A DNA stretch of 35,842 nucleotides from Nitrospirota bacterium (GTDB taxonomy: Bacteria; Nitrospirota; Nitrospiria; Nitrospirales; Nitrospiraceae): assembly GCA_020027965.1 (NCBI GenBank), contig JAHRHE010000014.1:1-35842 (forward strand), in the 5' to 3' direction. The notes below the pieces were generated by a model that ran no database searches, was not told where the DNA came from, and worked only from the letters and a program-made list of their open reading frames with translations. Below are positions 1 to 7,900 of this stretch, piece by piece. Within the stretch, counting starts at the first letter, position 1; the number at the start of each line of letters is the position of its first letter. Both the position numbers and the translations under genes were made by a program.

Positions 1-231
1 GGATTCCTGGTGGAATCGTTCCTGGAGCGGGTGGTGGTTTTTGCCGCGCAGCGGGGGACGCTCTCCTTGTCCGATGTCAGCGACGCACGACGCGTGATGG
101 CTCGGACGCAAGCGCGTCGCGCCATGCTCTGTGTGCCGGCCGAAGCGAGCATCCCCAACGCAGTGATGCTCCTGGCGACCCTGTCAAAGATCGAGATCGT
201 GCGCGTCTCTGCCGCGGACGCGGCGCGGTAA
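1..231 (+). CDS. C-terminal end of an unidentified protein (5' partial)
   Basis: The frame is open from the first base of the window and stops at 229-231, so about 76 residues are visible. A GTG at position 10 could start a 73-residue protein, but no ribosome-binding site can be seen before it and the frame continues upstream, so this is most likely the tail of a longer gene. The visible part is mixed alpha/beta, with a hydrophobic strand near the start and an Ala/Val-rich end. I do not recognise a family. Confidence 0.4.
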   Translation, partial: GFLVESFLERVVVFAAQRGTLSLSDVSDARRVMARTQARRAMLCVPAEASIPNAVMLLATLSKIEIVRVSAADAAR

Positions 232-265
232 GCGCCGAGCCAACCGACTTGTGAGGGAGCCTGCC

Positions 266-607
266 ATGTCGGGACCATTCCTCCTGAAGCAGTACCATCT
301 CTTCATCACTCGGCGGTCGGCCGGCGCCTTCATTCTGTCCAGAGACGGACGGTCGGCTGATTATGTCGGAGCCAGCCCCGACGATCTGGGCGAAGCCCTC
401 AGGCGCTTCGCCAGCCAGTCCGTCTACCGCTACTTCTGGTTCGCCTGTACCGCCGCGGCCAAGGAGGCCCATCAACTCGAACAGGCCTGGTGCCACCGCT
501 ATCGCCCCACCGACGTCGCGTCCGGGCCCTCGGGCGATCATGGGGTGGCCTGGCACTGTACGACCGAAGGCTGCGCAGCCTGCGCGCTGGCCGAATCCCG
601 GCGCTGA
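266..607 (+). CDS. Small protein with a degenerate GIY-YIG-like domain
   Basis: This 113-residue protein starts at the ATG at 266, which has a GGGAG about 7 nt upstream; the in-frame GTG at 251 has no such site. The N-terminal 80 residues resemble the GIY-YIG nuclease fold. A GAF triplet (20-22) stands where GIY is expected, YVG (33-35) where YIG is expected, followed by an Arg pair (46-47) and a Glu at 72 in an LEQ context, matching the order of the family's catalytic residues. The first motif is imperfect, so activity is doubtful. The tail has His97, Cys98, Cys103 and Cys106, a possible small metal site. It precedes hutI by about 100 nt with no visible functional link. The fold assignment is inference from motif order. 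Confidence 0.5.
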   Translation: MSGPFLLKQYHLFITRRSAGAFILSRDGRSADYVGASPDDLGEALRRFASQSVYRYFWFACTAAAKEAHQLEQAWCHRYRPTDVASGPSGDHGVAWHCTTEGCAACALAESRR

Positions 608-705
608 CGCCGGCCGCATCGGCGCTGCCTCGCCGCCTTGACTTCCCCTGCCGAGGTCCGTACCGTACCGGCCCTGGTACCTCGTTCTCTTCCTGAAGGA
701 TCATC

Positions 706-1992
706 ATGTCCAATCCGTCCCGTCGAGCGCTCCTGGTGACGCATTGCGGACAACTGCTGACGTTCCGCGGCCCGCGCCGCCCGCGCACCGGGGCCGAGAT
801 GGGGGACGTCGGGCTGCTTCGTAATGCCGCGCTCGTAATCCGGAACGAGACCGTGGTTCGAGTGGGTTCCGGAGCGCGAGCGCGGGACTGGCCGGAAGCC
901 CGCCATGCGCCTCTCTTAGATGCCTGCGGGAAGGTGGTGCTGCCGGGCTTTGTGGATTCCCATACTCATGCGCTCTTTGCGGGCACCCGGTTGGATGAGT
1001 ATGAGGCCAGGATCCGGGGAGCCACGTATGCACGGATCGCCAGGGCGGGCGGTGGAATTCAGGCTTCGGCGAAGCAGGTGCGCAGGCTGAGCCAGTCGGC
1101 GCTGGCCGGTCACCTCGATCACGTCATCCGGCGGTTTCTGGAGTACGGGACCACGACCGCGGAAGTGAAGAGCGGCTACGGCCTCGAGTTCGGGCAAGAG
1201 CTCAAGATGCTGAAGGCCATTCGCGCGGCGCGGCGCCGCGCCTCGTTCGATCTGATCCCCACGCTCCTGGCCCACGCGATTCCCGCACGGTTTCGCGCCG
1301 CGCGCTCACAGTACGTCCGACGCCTGATCCGGTGGTTTATCCCGGCGGTCGCTCGGGCCGGTCTGGCGGAATTCTTTGACGTGTTCTGCGACACCGGCTA
1401 TTTTACTGTGGCGGAAACCAAGACGGTCCTGGAAGCGGCGGCCCGCGCGGGCTTCAAACTCAAGATCCACGCGGAGCAGATGGCCCGCACCGGGGCTGCC
1501 CGGGTCGCGGCGCAACTGGGCGCGGTCTCGATGGATCACCTCGAGCACTTGACTGAATCCGACATCAGGGCGCTCAGGACGGTGCAAGAGGCGCGGGGCT
1601 CGCGGACGATCGCCACCCTGCTGCCCGGGAGCGTGCTGCATCTGGGCGGCGGGGTTTATCCACCCGCCCGAGCGCTCATTCATGCGGGGATCCCCGTAGC
1701 GCTGGCCACGAACTTCAATCCGGGCAGTTCGCCAACTCTGAACATGCAAGTCATCCTGTCCCTGGCCTGTTCACACATGCGGATGAGCCCGGCCGAGGCC
1801 CTCACGGCCTCGACCATCAACGGGGCTTACGCCGTGGGCCGCGGGAGCCTGGTGGGATCACTGGAGGTCGGCAAGCAAGCTGACCTCGTGATCATGGATG
1901 TGCGGGACTACCGGGAGATCCCGTATTTTTTCGGAATGAACCACTGCGCCACGGTAATCAAGAAGGGCCGGGTGGTGTACAGAAAAGGTTGA
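706..1992 (+). CDS. hutI: Imidazolonepropionase
   Basis: This 428-residue amidohydrolase hydrolyses 4-imidazolone-5-propionate to N-formimidoyl-L-glutamate, the third step of histidine degradation, in the cytoplasm. Family marks are the HTHALFAG motif with metal-ligand histidines 86 and 88, His255 in KIHAEQ, the MDHLEH motif and the NPGSSPT motif near residue 340. Residue 336 is Asn in LATNFNPG, where many family members have the metal-ligand Asp. The ATG at 706 has an AAGGA about 7 nt upstream. Length is normal for the family. Its stop codon lies in the left arm of an inverted repeat, and the fused ftcD-fchA gene, which acts on its product, follows after 69 nt, so the two probably form one transcription unit. 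hutU and hutH are about 13-17 kb away on the other strand. Confidence 0.95.
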   Translation: MSNPSRRALLVTHCGQLLTFRGPRRPRTGAEMGDVGLLRNAALVIRNETVVRVGSGARARDWPEARHAPLLDACGKVVLPGFVDSHTHALFAGTRLDEYEARIRGATYARIARAGGGIQASAKQVRRLSQSALAGHLDHVIRRFLEYGTTTAEVKSGYGLEFGQELKMLKAIRAARRRASFDLIPTLLAHAIPARFRAARSQYVRRLIRWFIPAVARAGLAEFFDVFCDTGYFTVAETKTVLEAAARAGFKLKIHAEQMARTGAARVAAQLGAVSMDHLEHLTESDIRALRTVQEARGSRTIATLLPGSVLHLGGGVYPPARALIHAGIPVALATNFNPGSSPTLNMQVILSLACSHMRMSPAEALTASTINGAYAVGRGSLVGSLEVGKQADLVIMDVRDYREIPYFFGMNHCATVIKKGRVVYRKG

Positions 1993-2050
1993 GGTTAAGG
2001 CTAAGGGCAAACTCTCCTCTTTGCTCAACCTGAACCTCAGCCTCAACCTG
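1986..2050 (+). repeat. Quasi-palindrome of 6-nt tandem words, hutI-ftcD junction
   Basis: The left arm (1986-2007) reads as AGGTTG-AGGTTA-AGGCTA and the right arm (2023-2050) as CTCAAC-CTGAAC-CTCAGC-CTCAAC. The outer nine bases (1986-1994 and 2041-2049) pair perfectly and the inner part pairs imperfectly around a 15-nt loop. The left arm includes the hutI stop codon, and the right arm ends 11 nt before the ftcD start. It could fold as an mRNA hairpin between the two genes. It belongs to a class seen several times in this window, each with its own word and period. Confidence 0.75.
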
Positions 2051-2061
2051 GGCGGAAGATC

Positions 2062-3567
2062 ATGGACCGTCTCGTCGAGTGCGTGCCGAATTTCAGCGAG
2101 GGGCGAAACGCGGAGACGGTCCGCGCGCTCGTGGAGGCTGTCCGATCAGTACAAGGGGTGTGGGTCCTGGATGAGGAAATGGACCGGGACCATCACCGGG
2201 CGGTGATCACTTTCGTGGGGGAGCCGGCCGCGGCGGTCGAGGCGGCGTTCCAGGCCACGCGCACGGCGGCCGGTGCCATCGACCTGAGAGTCCATCACGG
2301 CGGCCATCCGCGCGTCGGGGCCACGGATGTCATCCCCTTCGTGCCGATCCGGGGTGTCACGATGGCGGACTGCGTGACCTTGGCCCGGAATCTCGGTGAG
2401 CGGATCGGCCGGGAGTTGGGCATTCCGGTCTTCCTCTACGAACAGGCCGCCTCCCGGGCGGACCGCGCCAACCTGGAATCCATCAGGCAAGGCGGGCTGG
2501 AAGGGCTCGCCAACCGAATGGCGTCGAACCCGGCCTGGGCTCCCGACTACGGCCCTCGCGCGTTGCATCCGACCGCCGGAGCGACGGTGGTGGGGGCGCG
2601 GCCTCCGCTGATCGCCTACAATGTGAACCTCCAGACCGATGACCTGGCGGTGGCGAAGGCGATCGCCAAAACGGTCCGCTTCTCGAGCGGCGGGCTCCCG
2701 TTCGTCAAGGCGATCGGAGTCGAGCTCGCGAGTCGCCATATCGTCCAGGTCTCGATGAACCTCACGAACTATGAGCAGACGCCGATCCACGTCGCGTACG
2801 AGGCGGTGAGGCGGGAGGCCGAGCAGCGTGGCGTGAACGTGTCCGGGAGCGAGATCATCGGGCTCATTCCTCAACGCGCCCTTCTCCAGGCGGCGGAGTA
2901 TTTTCTCAAGGTGGAACGCTTCGACCCGACCCAGGTGCTCGAAACACGGCTGGAGATGGTGCTGGCGAAGACGACGGGGGACTTGAGCGCGTCGGTATCC
3001 GACTTTCTGGGGGCAGTTGCAGCGGGAACCCCGACGCCGGGCGGTGGGAGCGTCGCCGCGATGGCCGGCGCCCTCGCGGCGGCGTTGGGTGTGATGGTCT
3101 GTCGGATCGGCTCCTCGGGTGCGGGGACGACCGCGCCAAGTCAGCCGGCCGACCACACCTCATCGGAGCAACGGCTGGTCCGCTTAGGCGAGAGACTGCG
3201 GGGACTGATCCAAGCGGATGCGGACGCCTACGCCGACGTGGTGCGGGCCTATCGTTTGCCCAAGACCGACGGAACCAGAGCGGAGGCGATCTCGGCTGCG
3301 CTTCGCAAGGCCACCGAAGTGCCTCTCGAGACGGCAGACCTGGCTTGTGAAACGGCCTCCCTCTTGCGCGGGCTGCTGTCGCAGACCAAACCGACCGTCG
3401 CCTCGGATCTCAAGGTGGGGCTGCTCATGGCGCTGGCCGCCATCGAGGGAGGTCTGGAAAATGTCATGACCAACCTAAAAGCTCAGGGGAATCAAGGCTT
3501 TCTGAATGAAATTGCGCCCCGCGTCCAGGCCATTCAACAGCGTCTTGTAGAACTCAAAAAGCTATGA
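2062..3567 (+). CDS. ftcD: Fused glutamate formimidoyltransferase / formimidoyl-THF cyclodeaminase
   Basis: This 501-residue fusion moves the formimino group from N-formimidoyl-glutamate to tetrahydrofolate, giving glutamate. It then deaminates 5-formimidoyl-THF to 5,10-methenyl-THF, so histidine feeds the one-carbon pool. Residues 1 to about 300 are the transferase, with the VPNFSEGRN start and the HHGGHPRVGATD motif, whose His82 matches the catalytic His82 known from the mammalian enzyme. Residues from about 310 are the helical cyclodeaminase, starting at SDFLGAVAAGTPTPGGGSVAA. The domain order is the same as in animal FTCD. The ATG has a GGAAG 6 nt upstream. It lies directly after hutI and is separated from it only by a quasi-palindromic repeat. 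Both domains look complete. Confidence 0.95.
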   Translation: MDRLVECVPNFSEGRNAETVRALVEAVRSVQGVWVLDEEMDRDHHRAVITFVGEPAAAVEAAFQATRTAAGAIDLRVHHGGHPRVGATDVIPFVPIRGVTMADCVTLARNLGERIGRELGIPVFLYEQAASRADRANLESIRQGGLEGLANRMASNPAWAPDYGPRALHPTAGATVVGARPPLIAYNVNLQTDDLAVAKAIAKTVRFSSGGLPFVKAIGVELASRHIVQVSMNLTNYEQTPIHVAYEAVRREAEQRGVNVSGSEIIGLIPQRALLQAAEYFLKVERFDPTQVLETRLEMVLAKTTGDLSASVSDFLGAVAAGTPTPGGGSVAAMAGALAAALGVMVCRIGSSGAGTTAPSQPADHTSSEQRLVRLGERLRGLIQADADAYADVVRAYRLPKTDGTRAEAISAALRKATEVPLETADLACETASLLRGLLSQTKPTVASDLKVGLLMALAAIEGGLENVMTNLKAQGNQGFLNEIAPRVQAIQQRLVELKKL

Positions 3568-3658
3568 TACACTCCCGCCACTATTTCGTAAGGGCTCTTG
3601 CGTGTACGTCCGAAGAGCTCTTGGTCGTCGAGGAGATCGCTGAATCGATCAGGTGACG

Positions 3659-3853
3659 ATGGAAATCAAGGTCTTCAACAACAACGTGGAAAAGGCTCTG
3701 AAGGTGGCCAAGAAGAAGCTGGCGGGAGAGGGCCTCTTTCGCGAGCTGAAGCGACGCCGCTTTTACGAGAAGCCGAGCGTGAGGAAAAAGGCCAAGATGC
3801 GCGAGGCCCAGCGACGGCGCCAGAAGTGGCTGGCCAAGCACCGGATGGAGTAA
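3659..3853 (+). CDS. rpsU: 30S ribosomal protein S21
   Basis: This 64-residue, very basic protein is a small-subunit component that helps mRNA base-pair with 16S rRNA at initiation. It has the family start MEIKVFNNNVEKALK, the RELKRRRFYEKPSVRKKAK core and an Arg/Lys-rich tail. The ATG at 3659 matches the usual family start. A GTG two codons earlier (3653) is possible, and it overlaps the AGGTGA that could serve as ribosome-binding site for the ATG. A TATGAT box lies at 3563-3568, over the end of ftcD, and may be part of its own promoter, though no good -35 was found at normal spacing. Confidence 0.93.
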   Translation: MEIKVFNNNVEKALKVAKKKLAGEGLFRELKRRRFYEKPSVRKKAKMREAQRRRQKWLAKHRME

Positions 3854-3885
3854 TCGGTCCGCCCCGCGTGATCCGTTCCCGCCGA

Positions 3886-3931
3886 CCTTCTCTGACCACC
3901 GACCACTGATCCCCCTTCTGACCGAATCCGC
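3886..3931 (+). repeat. Possible single arm of a 7-nt word repeat before nth
   Basis: The stretch before the nth start reads as loose 7-nt words such as CCACCGA, CCACTGA and TCTGACC. The other arm near 3855-3875 is poorly matched, apart from TCGGTC. It ends at the nth ATG and leaves no visible ribosome-binding site. It resembles the better-formed word-built inverted repeats elsewhere in the window, but the call is weak. Confidence 0.3.
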
Positions 3932-4588
3932 ATGCGCGCCCCGGACATCCATGCCGCCCTCCGCATACTGAGACGGGAAGTCCGGCAGTGGCAGGAGCCC
4001 GTGGTCGGGATTGTGGCCAAGGAGTCGCGCGATCCCTTTCTGATCTTGATCGCCTGCGTCCTCAGCCTCAGGACCAAGGACCTGACGACGACTGAGGCGA
4101 GCCGACGCCTGTTCGCGCTGGCCACCGACCCTGCCGGCATGCTCCGCCTGCCAGTCAGCCGCATCGAGCGGACGATCTATCCGGTCGGATTCTATCGAAC
4201 GAAGGCCAGGCAGATCCGAGAGATCAGCCGACGGCTGCTCGCCGCCTACGCCGGCCGAGTCCCTGATTCCATCGATGAGCTGCTGACCCTGCCGGGTGTG
4301 GGGCGCAAGACGGCCAACCTGGTCGTGACGGTGGGCTACCACAAGCCCGGGATCTGCGTGGACGTGCACGTCCATAGGATCACCAACCGATGGGGGTACG
4401 TCGAGACGACATCCCCGGACGAGACCGAGCAGGCCTTGCGCGCCAAACTGCCGCGCCGCCACTGGATCACCTTCAATGACCTGCTCGTGCCTTTCGGGCA
4501 GAACCTCTGCCAGCCGGTCTCCCCATACTGCAGCCGCTGCCCGGTGGAGAAATACTGCCCGCGCATGGGAGTGACGCGATCACGCTAG
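3932..4588 (+). CDS. nth: Endonuclease III (DNA glycosylase / AP lyase)
   Basis: This 218-residue base-excision repair enzyme removes oxidised pyrimidines and cuts at the abasic site. The helix-hairpin-helix motif LPGVGRKTA (120-128) carries the catalytic Lys126, and the catalytic Asp144 sits in VDVHVHRI; these match Lys120 and Asp138 of the E. coli enzyme. The C-terminus holds the four iron-sulphur ligands Cys193, Cys200, Cys203 and Cys209 with the standard C-x6-C-x2-C-x5-C spacing. Length is normal. The ATG at 3932 fits the family, but no Shine-Dalgarno sequence precedes it, so the start is slightly uncertain. It lies 78 nt behind rpsU. Confidence 0.95.
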   Translation: MRAPDIHAALRILRREVRQWQEPVVGIVAKESRDPFLILIACVLSLRTKDLTTTEASRRLFALATDPAGMLRLPVSRIERTIYPVGFYRTKARQIREISRRLLAAYAGRVPDSIDELLTLPGVGRKTANLVVTVGYHKPGICVDVHVHRITNRWGYVETTSPDETEQALRAKLPRRHWITFNDLLVPFGQNLCQPVSPYCSRCPVEKYCPRMGVTRSR

Positions 4589-4660
4589 ACAAAACCGAGC
4601 CTTTGTTCCTCTACTTTTCTCGCCCGGGGCGCCCATTGGTTGGCCTGATGCAATGCGCCA

Positions 4661-4680
4661 CGGGGAGAGGGTAGGGTGAA
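4661..4680. repeat. Common GAGAGGGTAGGGTGA-type intergenic repeat
   Basis: The 320 bases between nth and the RHS gene contain this motif, whose complement reads as CACCCT-ACCCTCTCCCC. It is a word found between genes in many GC-rich bacteria, and a second copy lies at 15145-15175 on the other strand. Two small hairpins also occur in the stretch: CCCTCC-TTAG-GGAGGG at 4762-4777 and TGAGG-CTTTTT-CCTCA at 4810-4825. Neither is followed by a clear T-run, so I do not call a terminator. A possible promoter for the RHS gene lies at 4779-4807. Confidence 0.4.
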
Positions 4681-4778
4681 GGGATCCCCGTTCGCCTCAC
4701 TCTAGTCCGATAGCCGGTACAAACCAACACGTTAGGCCCTTTCTGCCCAGACCCCCCGACCCCCTCCTTAGGGAGGGA

Positions 4779-4807
4779 TAGACCACAACTCCGATCGGGT
4801 GTATAAG
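4779..4807 (+). promoter_or_regulatory. Possible sigma-70 promoter of the RHS gene
   Basis: TAGACC (4779-4784) and TATAAG (4802-4807) are separated by 17 nt. Transcription would start near 4814, leaving a leader of about 95 nt before the ATG at 4909. Both boxes are imperfect. Confidence 0.35.
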
Positions 4808-4908
4808 CATGAGGCTTTTTCCTCAGGACCGCTGTTGTGGTCTCCGAGACCGCTGATGTGTGGGGTCCTTCACAGCGAATCGGGTGCGTCGTGGCAGGTT
4901 TCAGGTTC

Positions 4909-7900
4909 ATGGCCCACGTCGGCTCCCTCTCCAGTGCACTCTGGAGCCTGAGGCCTCTCGCTGCAGCGATGGGGCTCGTGCTCCTGGCGTCTCCGCTCTA
5001 CGCCGATTCCACCTCTCAGCCCCGCACACTCTTCGGTCCAGAACGCTTCGTCCGGACGGCCGGTCCCCCCAGCACCTTCCAACGCAGCTTTACCGTTCCT
5101 CCCTCAGTCTCCGCCCCCTTTGCGATGCGCCTCATCAATGGAGATCCTGACGAAGACGACGGGAAGGACGCGGATCGGGAGAAGAACAAGGGAGACGACC
5201 ACGGGAGCCTACGGTGCAAGCCTTCCGAAGAGCCGAGGCCCCATGGGGAGGCGGTCTCAAGCGGCCGCATCCTGCTCGATGGGGTCGAAGTCGTCTCCCC
5301 GCAGGATTTCTCCAAGCACGCCGAGGTCCTCGACAAGGAACTCCGGCTCACCTCCGGCCCGCATCGGCTCGAGATTCAAATCGGTGGGGCTCCGGGCACC
5401 CATCTTTGCCTGACAATGGTCGGCACCATCCGGCCCGGCAAGCTGGAAAAGCCGCGGGCCGGCCATGCCGCGACCCTGCTGCCAGACGGCAGCGTGCTGA
5501 TCACCGGAGGCCGGCGCAAGGAGCGCGACATCCTGGACAGCGCCGAAATCTTTGATCCCCAGACGCTCAGGAGCCGCCTACTGACAGTCGAACTCACCGC
5601 CCCCAGGACCGAGCACACCGCCACCTTGGTGCCGAACGGGGAGGTGCTGGTCGCCGCCGGGCGGGATACCCACGGGGTGCTCTTCAGCACAGAGCTCTTC
5701 CAGCGGGATGGCACCTTTCATCCCCTTCCGGCCACGGTCCAGGTGCCGCGCGCCGGCCACACGGCCACGCTCTTGCCCGACGGCCGGGTGGTAATCCTGG
5801 GCGGGCGGGATGTCTCCAATCTGGGGCTGGACCAAGCGGAATCCTTCGAGGTCCCAACCGGACTCCTCTATGATCCCCGAAGCGGCCAATTCTCTGTTCT
5901 TCCCCATGCCCTGCAGGTGCCGCGGCACAATCATACCGCGACGCTGTTGCCCAATGGCAAGGTCTTGGTGGTCGGCGGCCGACAGGACGAGGAGATTCTG
6001 GGCTCGGCCGAGCTGTTTGATCCTGCCACCGGCGAGAGCACGCTTGTGGAGGCTCAGCTACGAAATCCCCGGATGCGGCACACCGCCAGCCTCCTCAACG
6101 ATGCCCGCGTGCTCATCGCCGGCGGGCGGAACAAGAAGGATGCCTTGGATTCGGTTGAGGTCTTCGATCCCGCTTCCCAGACCTTCACCAGACTGCGACC
6201 CAAGCTGCGGGCGGAACGCTTCAATCATACGGCGACCGTGCTGCCGACCGGGGACATCTTGATTGCGGGCGGTCGGGAGGATGAAGACAAGGATCCCACC
6301 GGTGAGATTGAATTGTATTTCCAGCCAGGTCAGGACACCACGCCGCCAACCGTGCTGGAGATCGCGCCGCCCACGGACACCACCGGCGTCTCGCAGACCC
6401 CGCTGATCGCCATCCGGTTCTCGGAGCCGATCAACGTGACGACCTTGAAGGGTACGACGATGACATTGACCGGCCCCCAGGGTCCCGTGCCCGGCTCCGT
6501 GAGTCCGGGAGACGAGGGTCTACTCGCCTTTTTTGTCCCCACTGCGCCACTGACCCCTGGGACCACCTATACACTCGCTTTCCAGGGCGTGACCGATCGG
6601 GCCGGCAATCCGCTACCCACGTTCGCCAGCCGCTTCACGACTGTCCTGCCACCACCGGTGATCACCGGTTTCTCGCCCGGCAGCGGCCCGCCCGGGACGA
6701 CCGTCACGATCACTGGCGAGCAGTTCGTCCAAGTGCAATCCGTTGACTTTAACGGCGTCCCGGCTGCATTCACGGTCGTGAGCCCCGCCGAGCTCACCGC
6801 CACGGTACCTGCAGGGGCGCAATCCGGTCCGATCAGCATCACCACCCCCGGCGGCACGGCCACCTCAGCCATCTTCACGGTGATCACCGGGCCGACGATT
6901 CTAAATTTTGACCCGACCAGTGGGTCGTTCGGAACCTCGGTCACCATCACCGGGCAGAACTTTAGTTCGGTTGCGTCCCAGAATCAGGTGAAGTTCAACG
7001 GTGTCCCAGCCATCGTCACCTCGGCCACACTCACGGAGATCAGGGCCACGGTACCGCACCAAGCCACCACCGGCCCGATCACAGTTACCACGGCGTTGGG
7101 CAACGCCGCCGGTCCCTCGGATTTCACGGTGACCCTGCGGCAGGACTTCACCCTAAGCGCCGCTCCGGCGCAAACCATGACCTTGCAGGGCGGGCAGGGG
7201 AGCTATGTGTTGAACGTGACCGGTCAGGGTACCTTCACCGGCCTGGTGTCGCTGAGCGTGAGCGGCTTGCCGACAGGCGTGGCCGCCAAGTTCGATGCGC
7301 CCACACTCACCACTGGCCAGAACACGCTGCTCACGCTGGCCGCTAGTTCGGCGGTCCAAGTGGGGGTGGCTTCCTTCACCCTGTCCGGCACCGCCACGAT
7401 TGACACTGGGCCCAAGACTCAGACCATTCCATTGACACTGGAAGTCCTGGCCGCCGCCGGCCGGACCGCCGTGAGCGGGCAGTTCCTGACGGTGGATGGC
7501 AGGCCAATTCAAGGCGTAGAGGTAAAAATCGGAAGCGTACAAGGCAGAACCGATGCGGCCGGGAATTTTCTCCTGCTGGATGTGCCGGCGGGGGCCCAAC
7601 TCCTCATGGTTGACGCAAACGTCGCGGTGGCCGGATTCCCGATCTACAACGTGGGACTGGATCTCATAGCCGGCCAGACCTTGGTGCTGCCGGCGTTCCG
7701 GATCACGCCGCCTCCGCGGCCCGAACGATTCACGCCGATCAGCAACGCGTCCGCTGACCAGATCATTACCGACCCGCGGTTCCCCGGAGTGGAGATCACG
7801 CTCCCCGCCGGTGTGACCATCATCGGCTGGGACGGCCAGCTCAAAAACAAGATTGCGGTTGAGCGACTAGATCCCGACCGGTTGCCCGTTCCCCCGCCGC

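Noticed and set aside
2146-3156. A 336-codon open frame on the minus strand opposite ftcD-fchA
   Set aside because: It is a GC-skew shadow: Arg/Pro/His-rich, with no domain and no ribosome-binding site, while the plus strand encodes a fully recognisable fused enzyme.
4762-4825. Two small hairpins behind nth as terminators
   Set aside because: Stems are 5-6 bp and no T-run follows, so they are noted only as part of the intergenic stretch.
4837-4908. Upstream GTG start for the RHS gene
   Set aside because: It would put 24 extra residues before a normal signal peptide and has no ribosome-binding site; the ATG at 4909 fits better.
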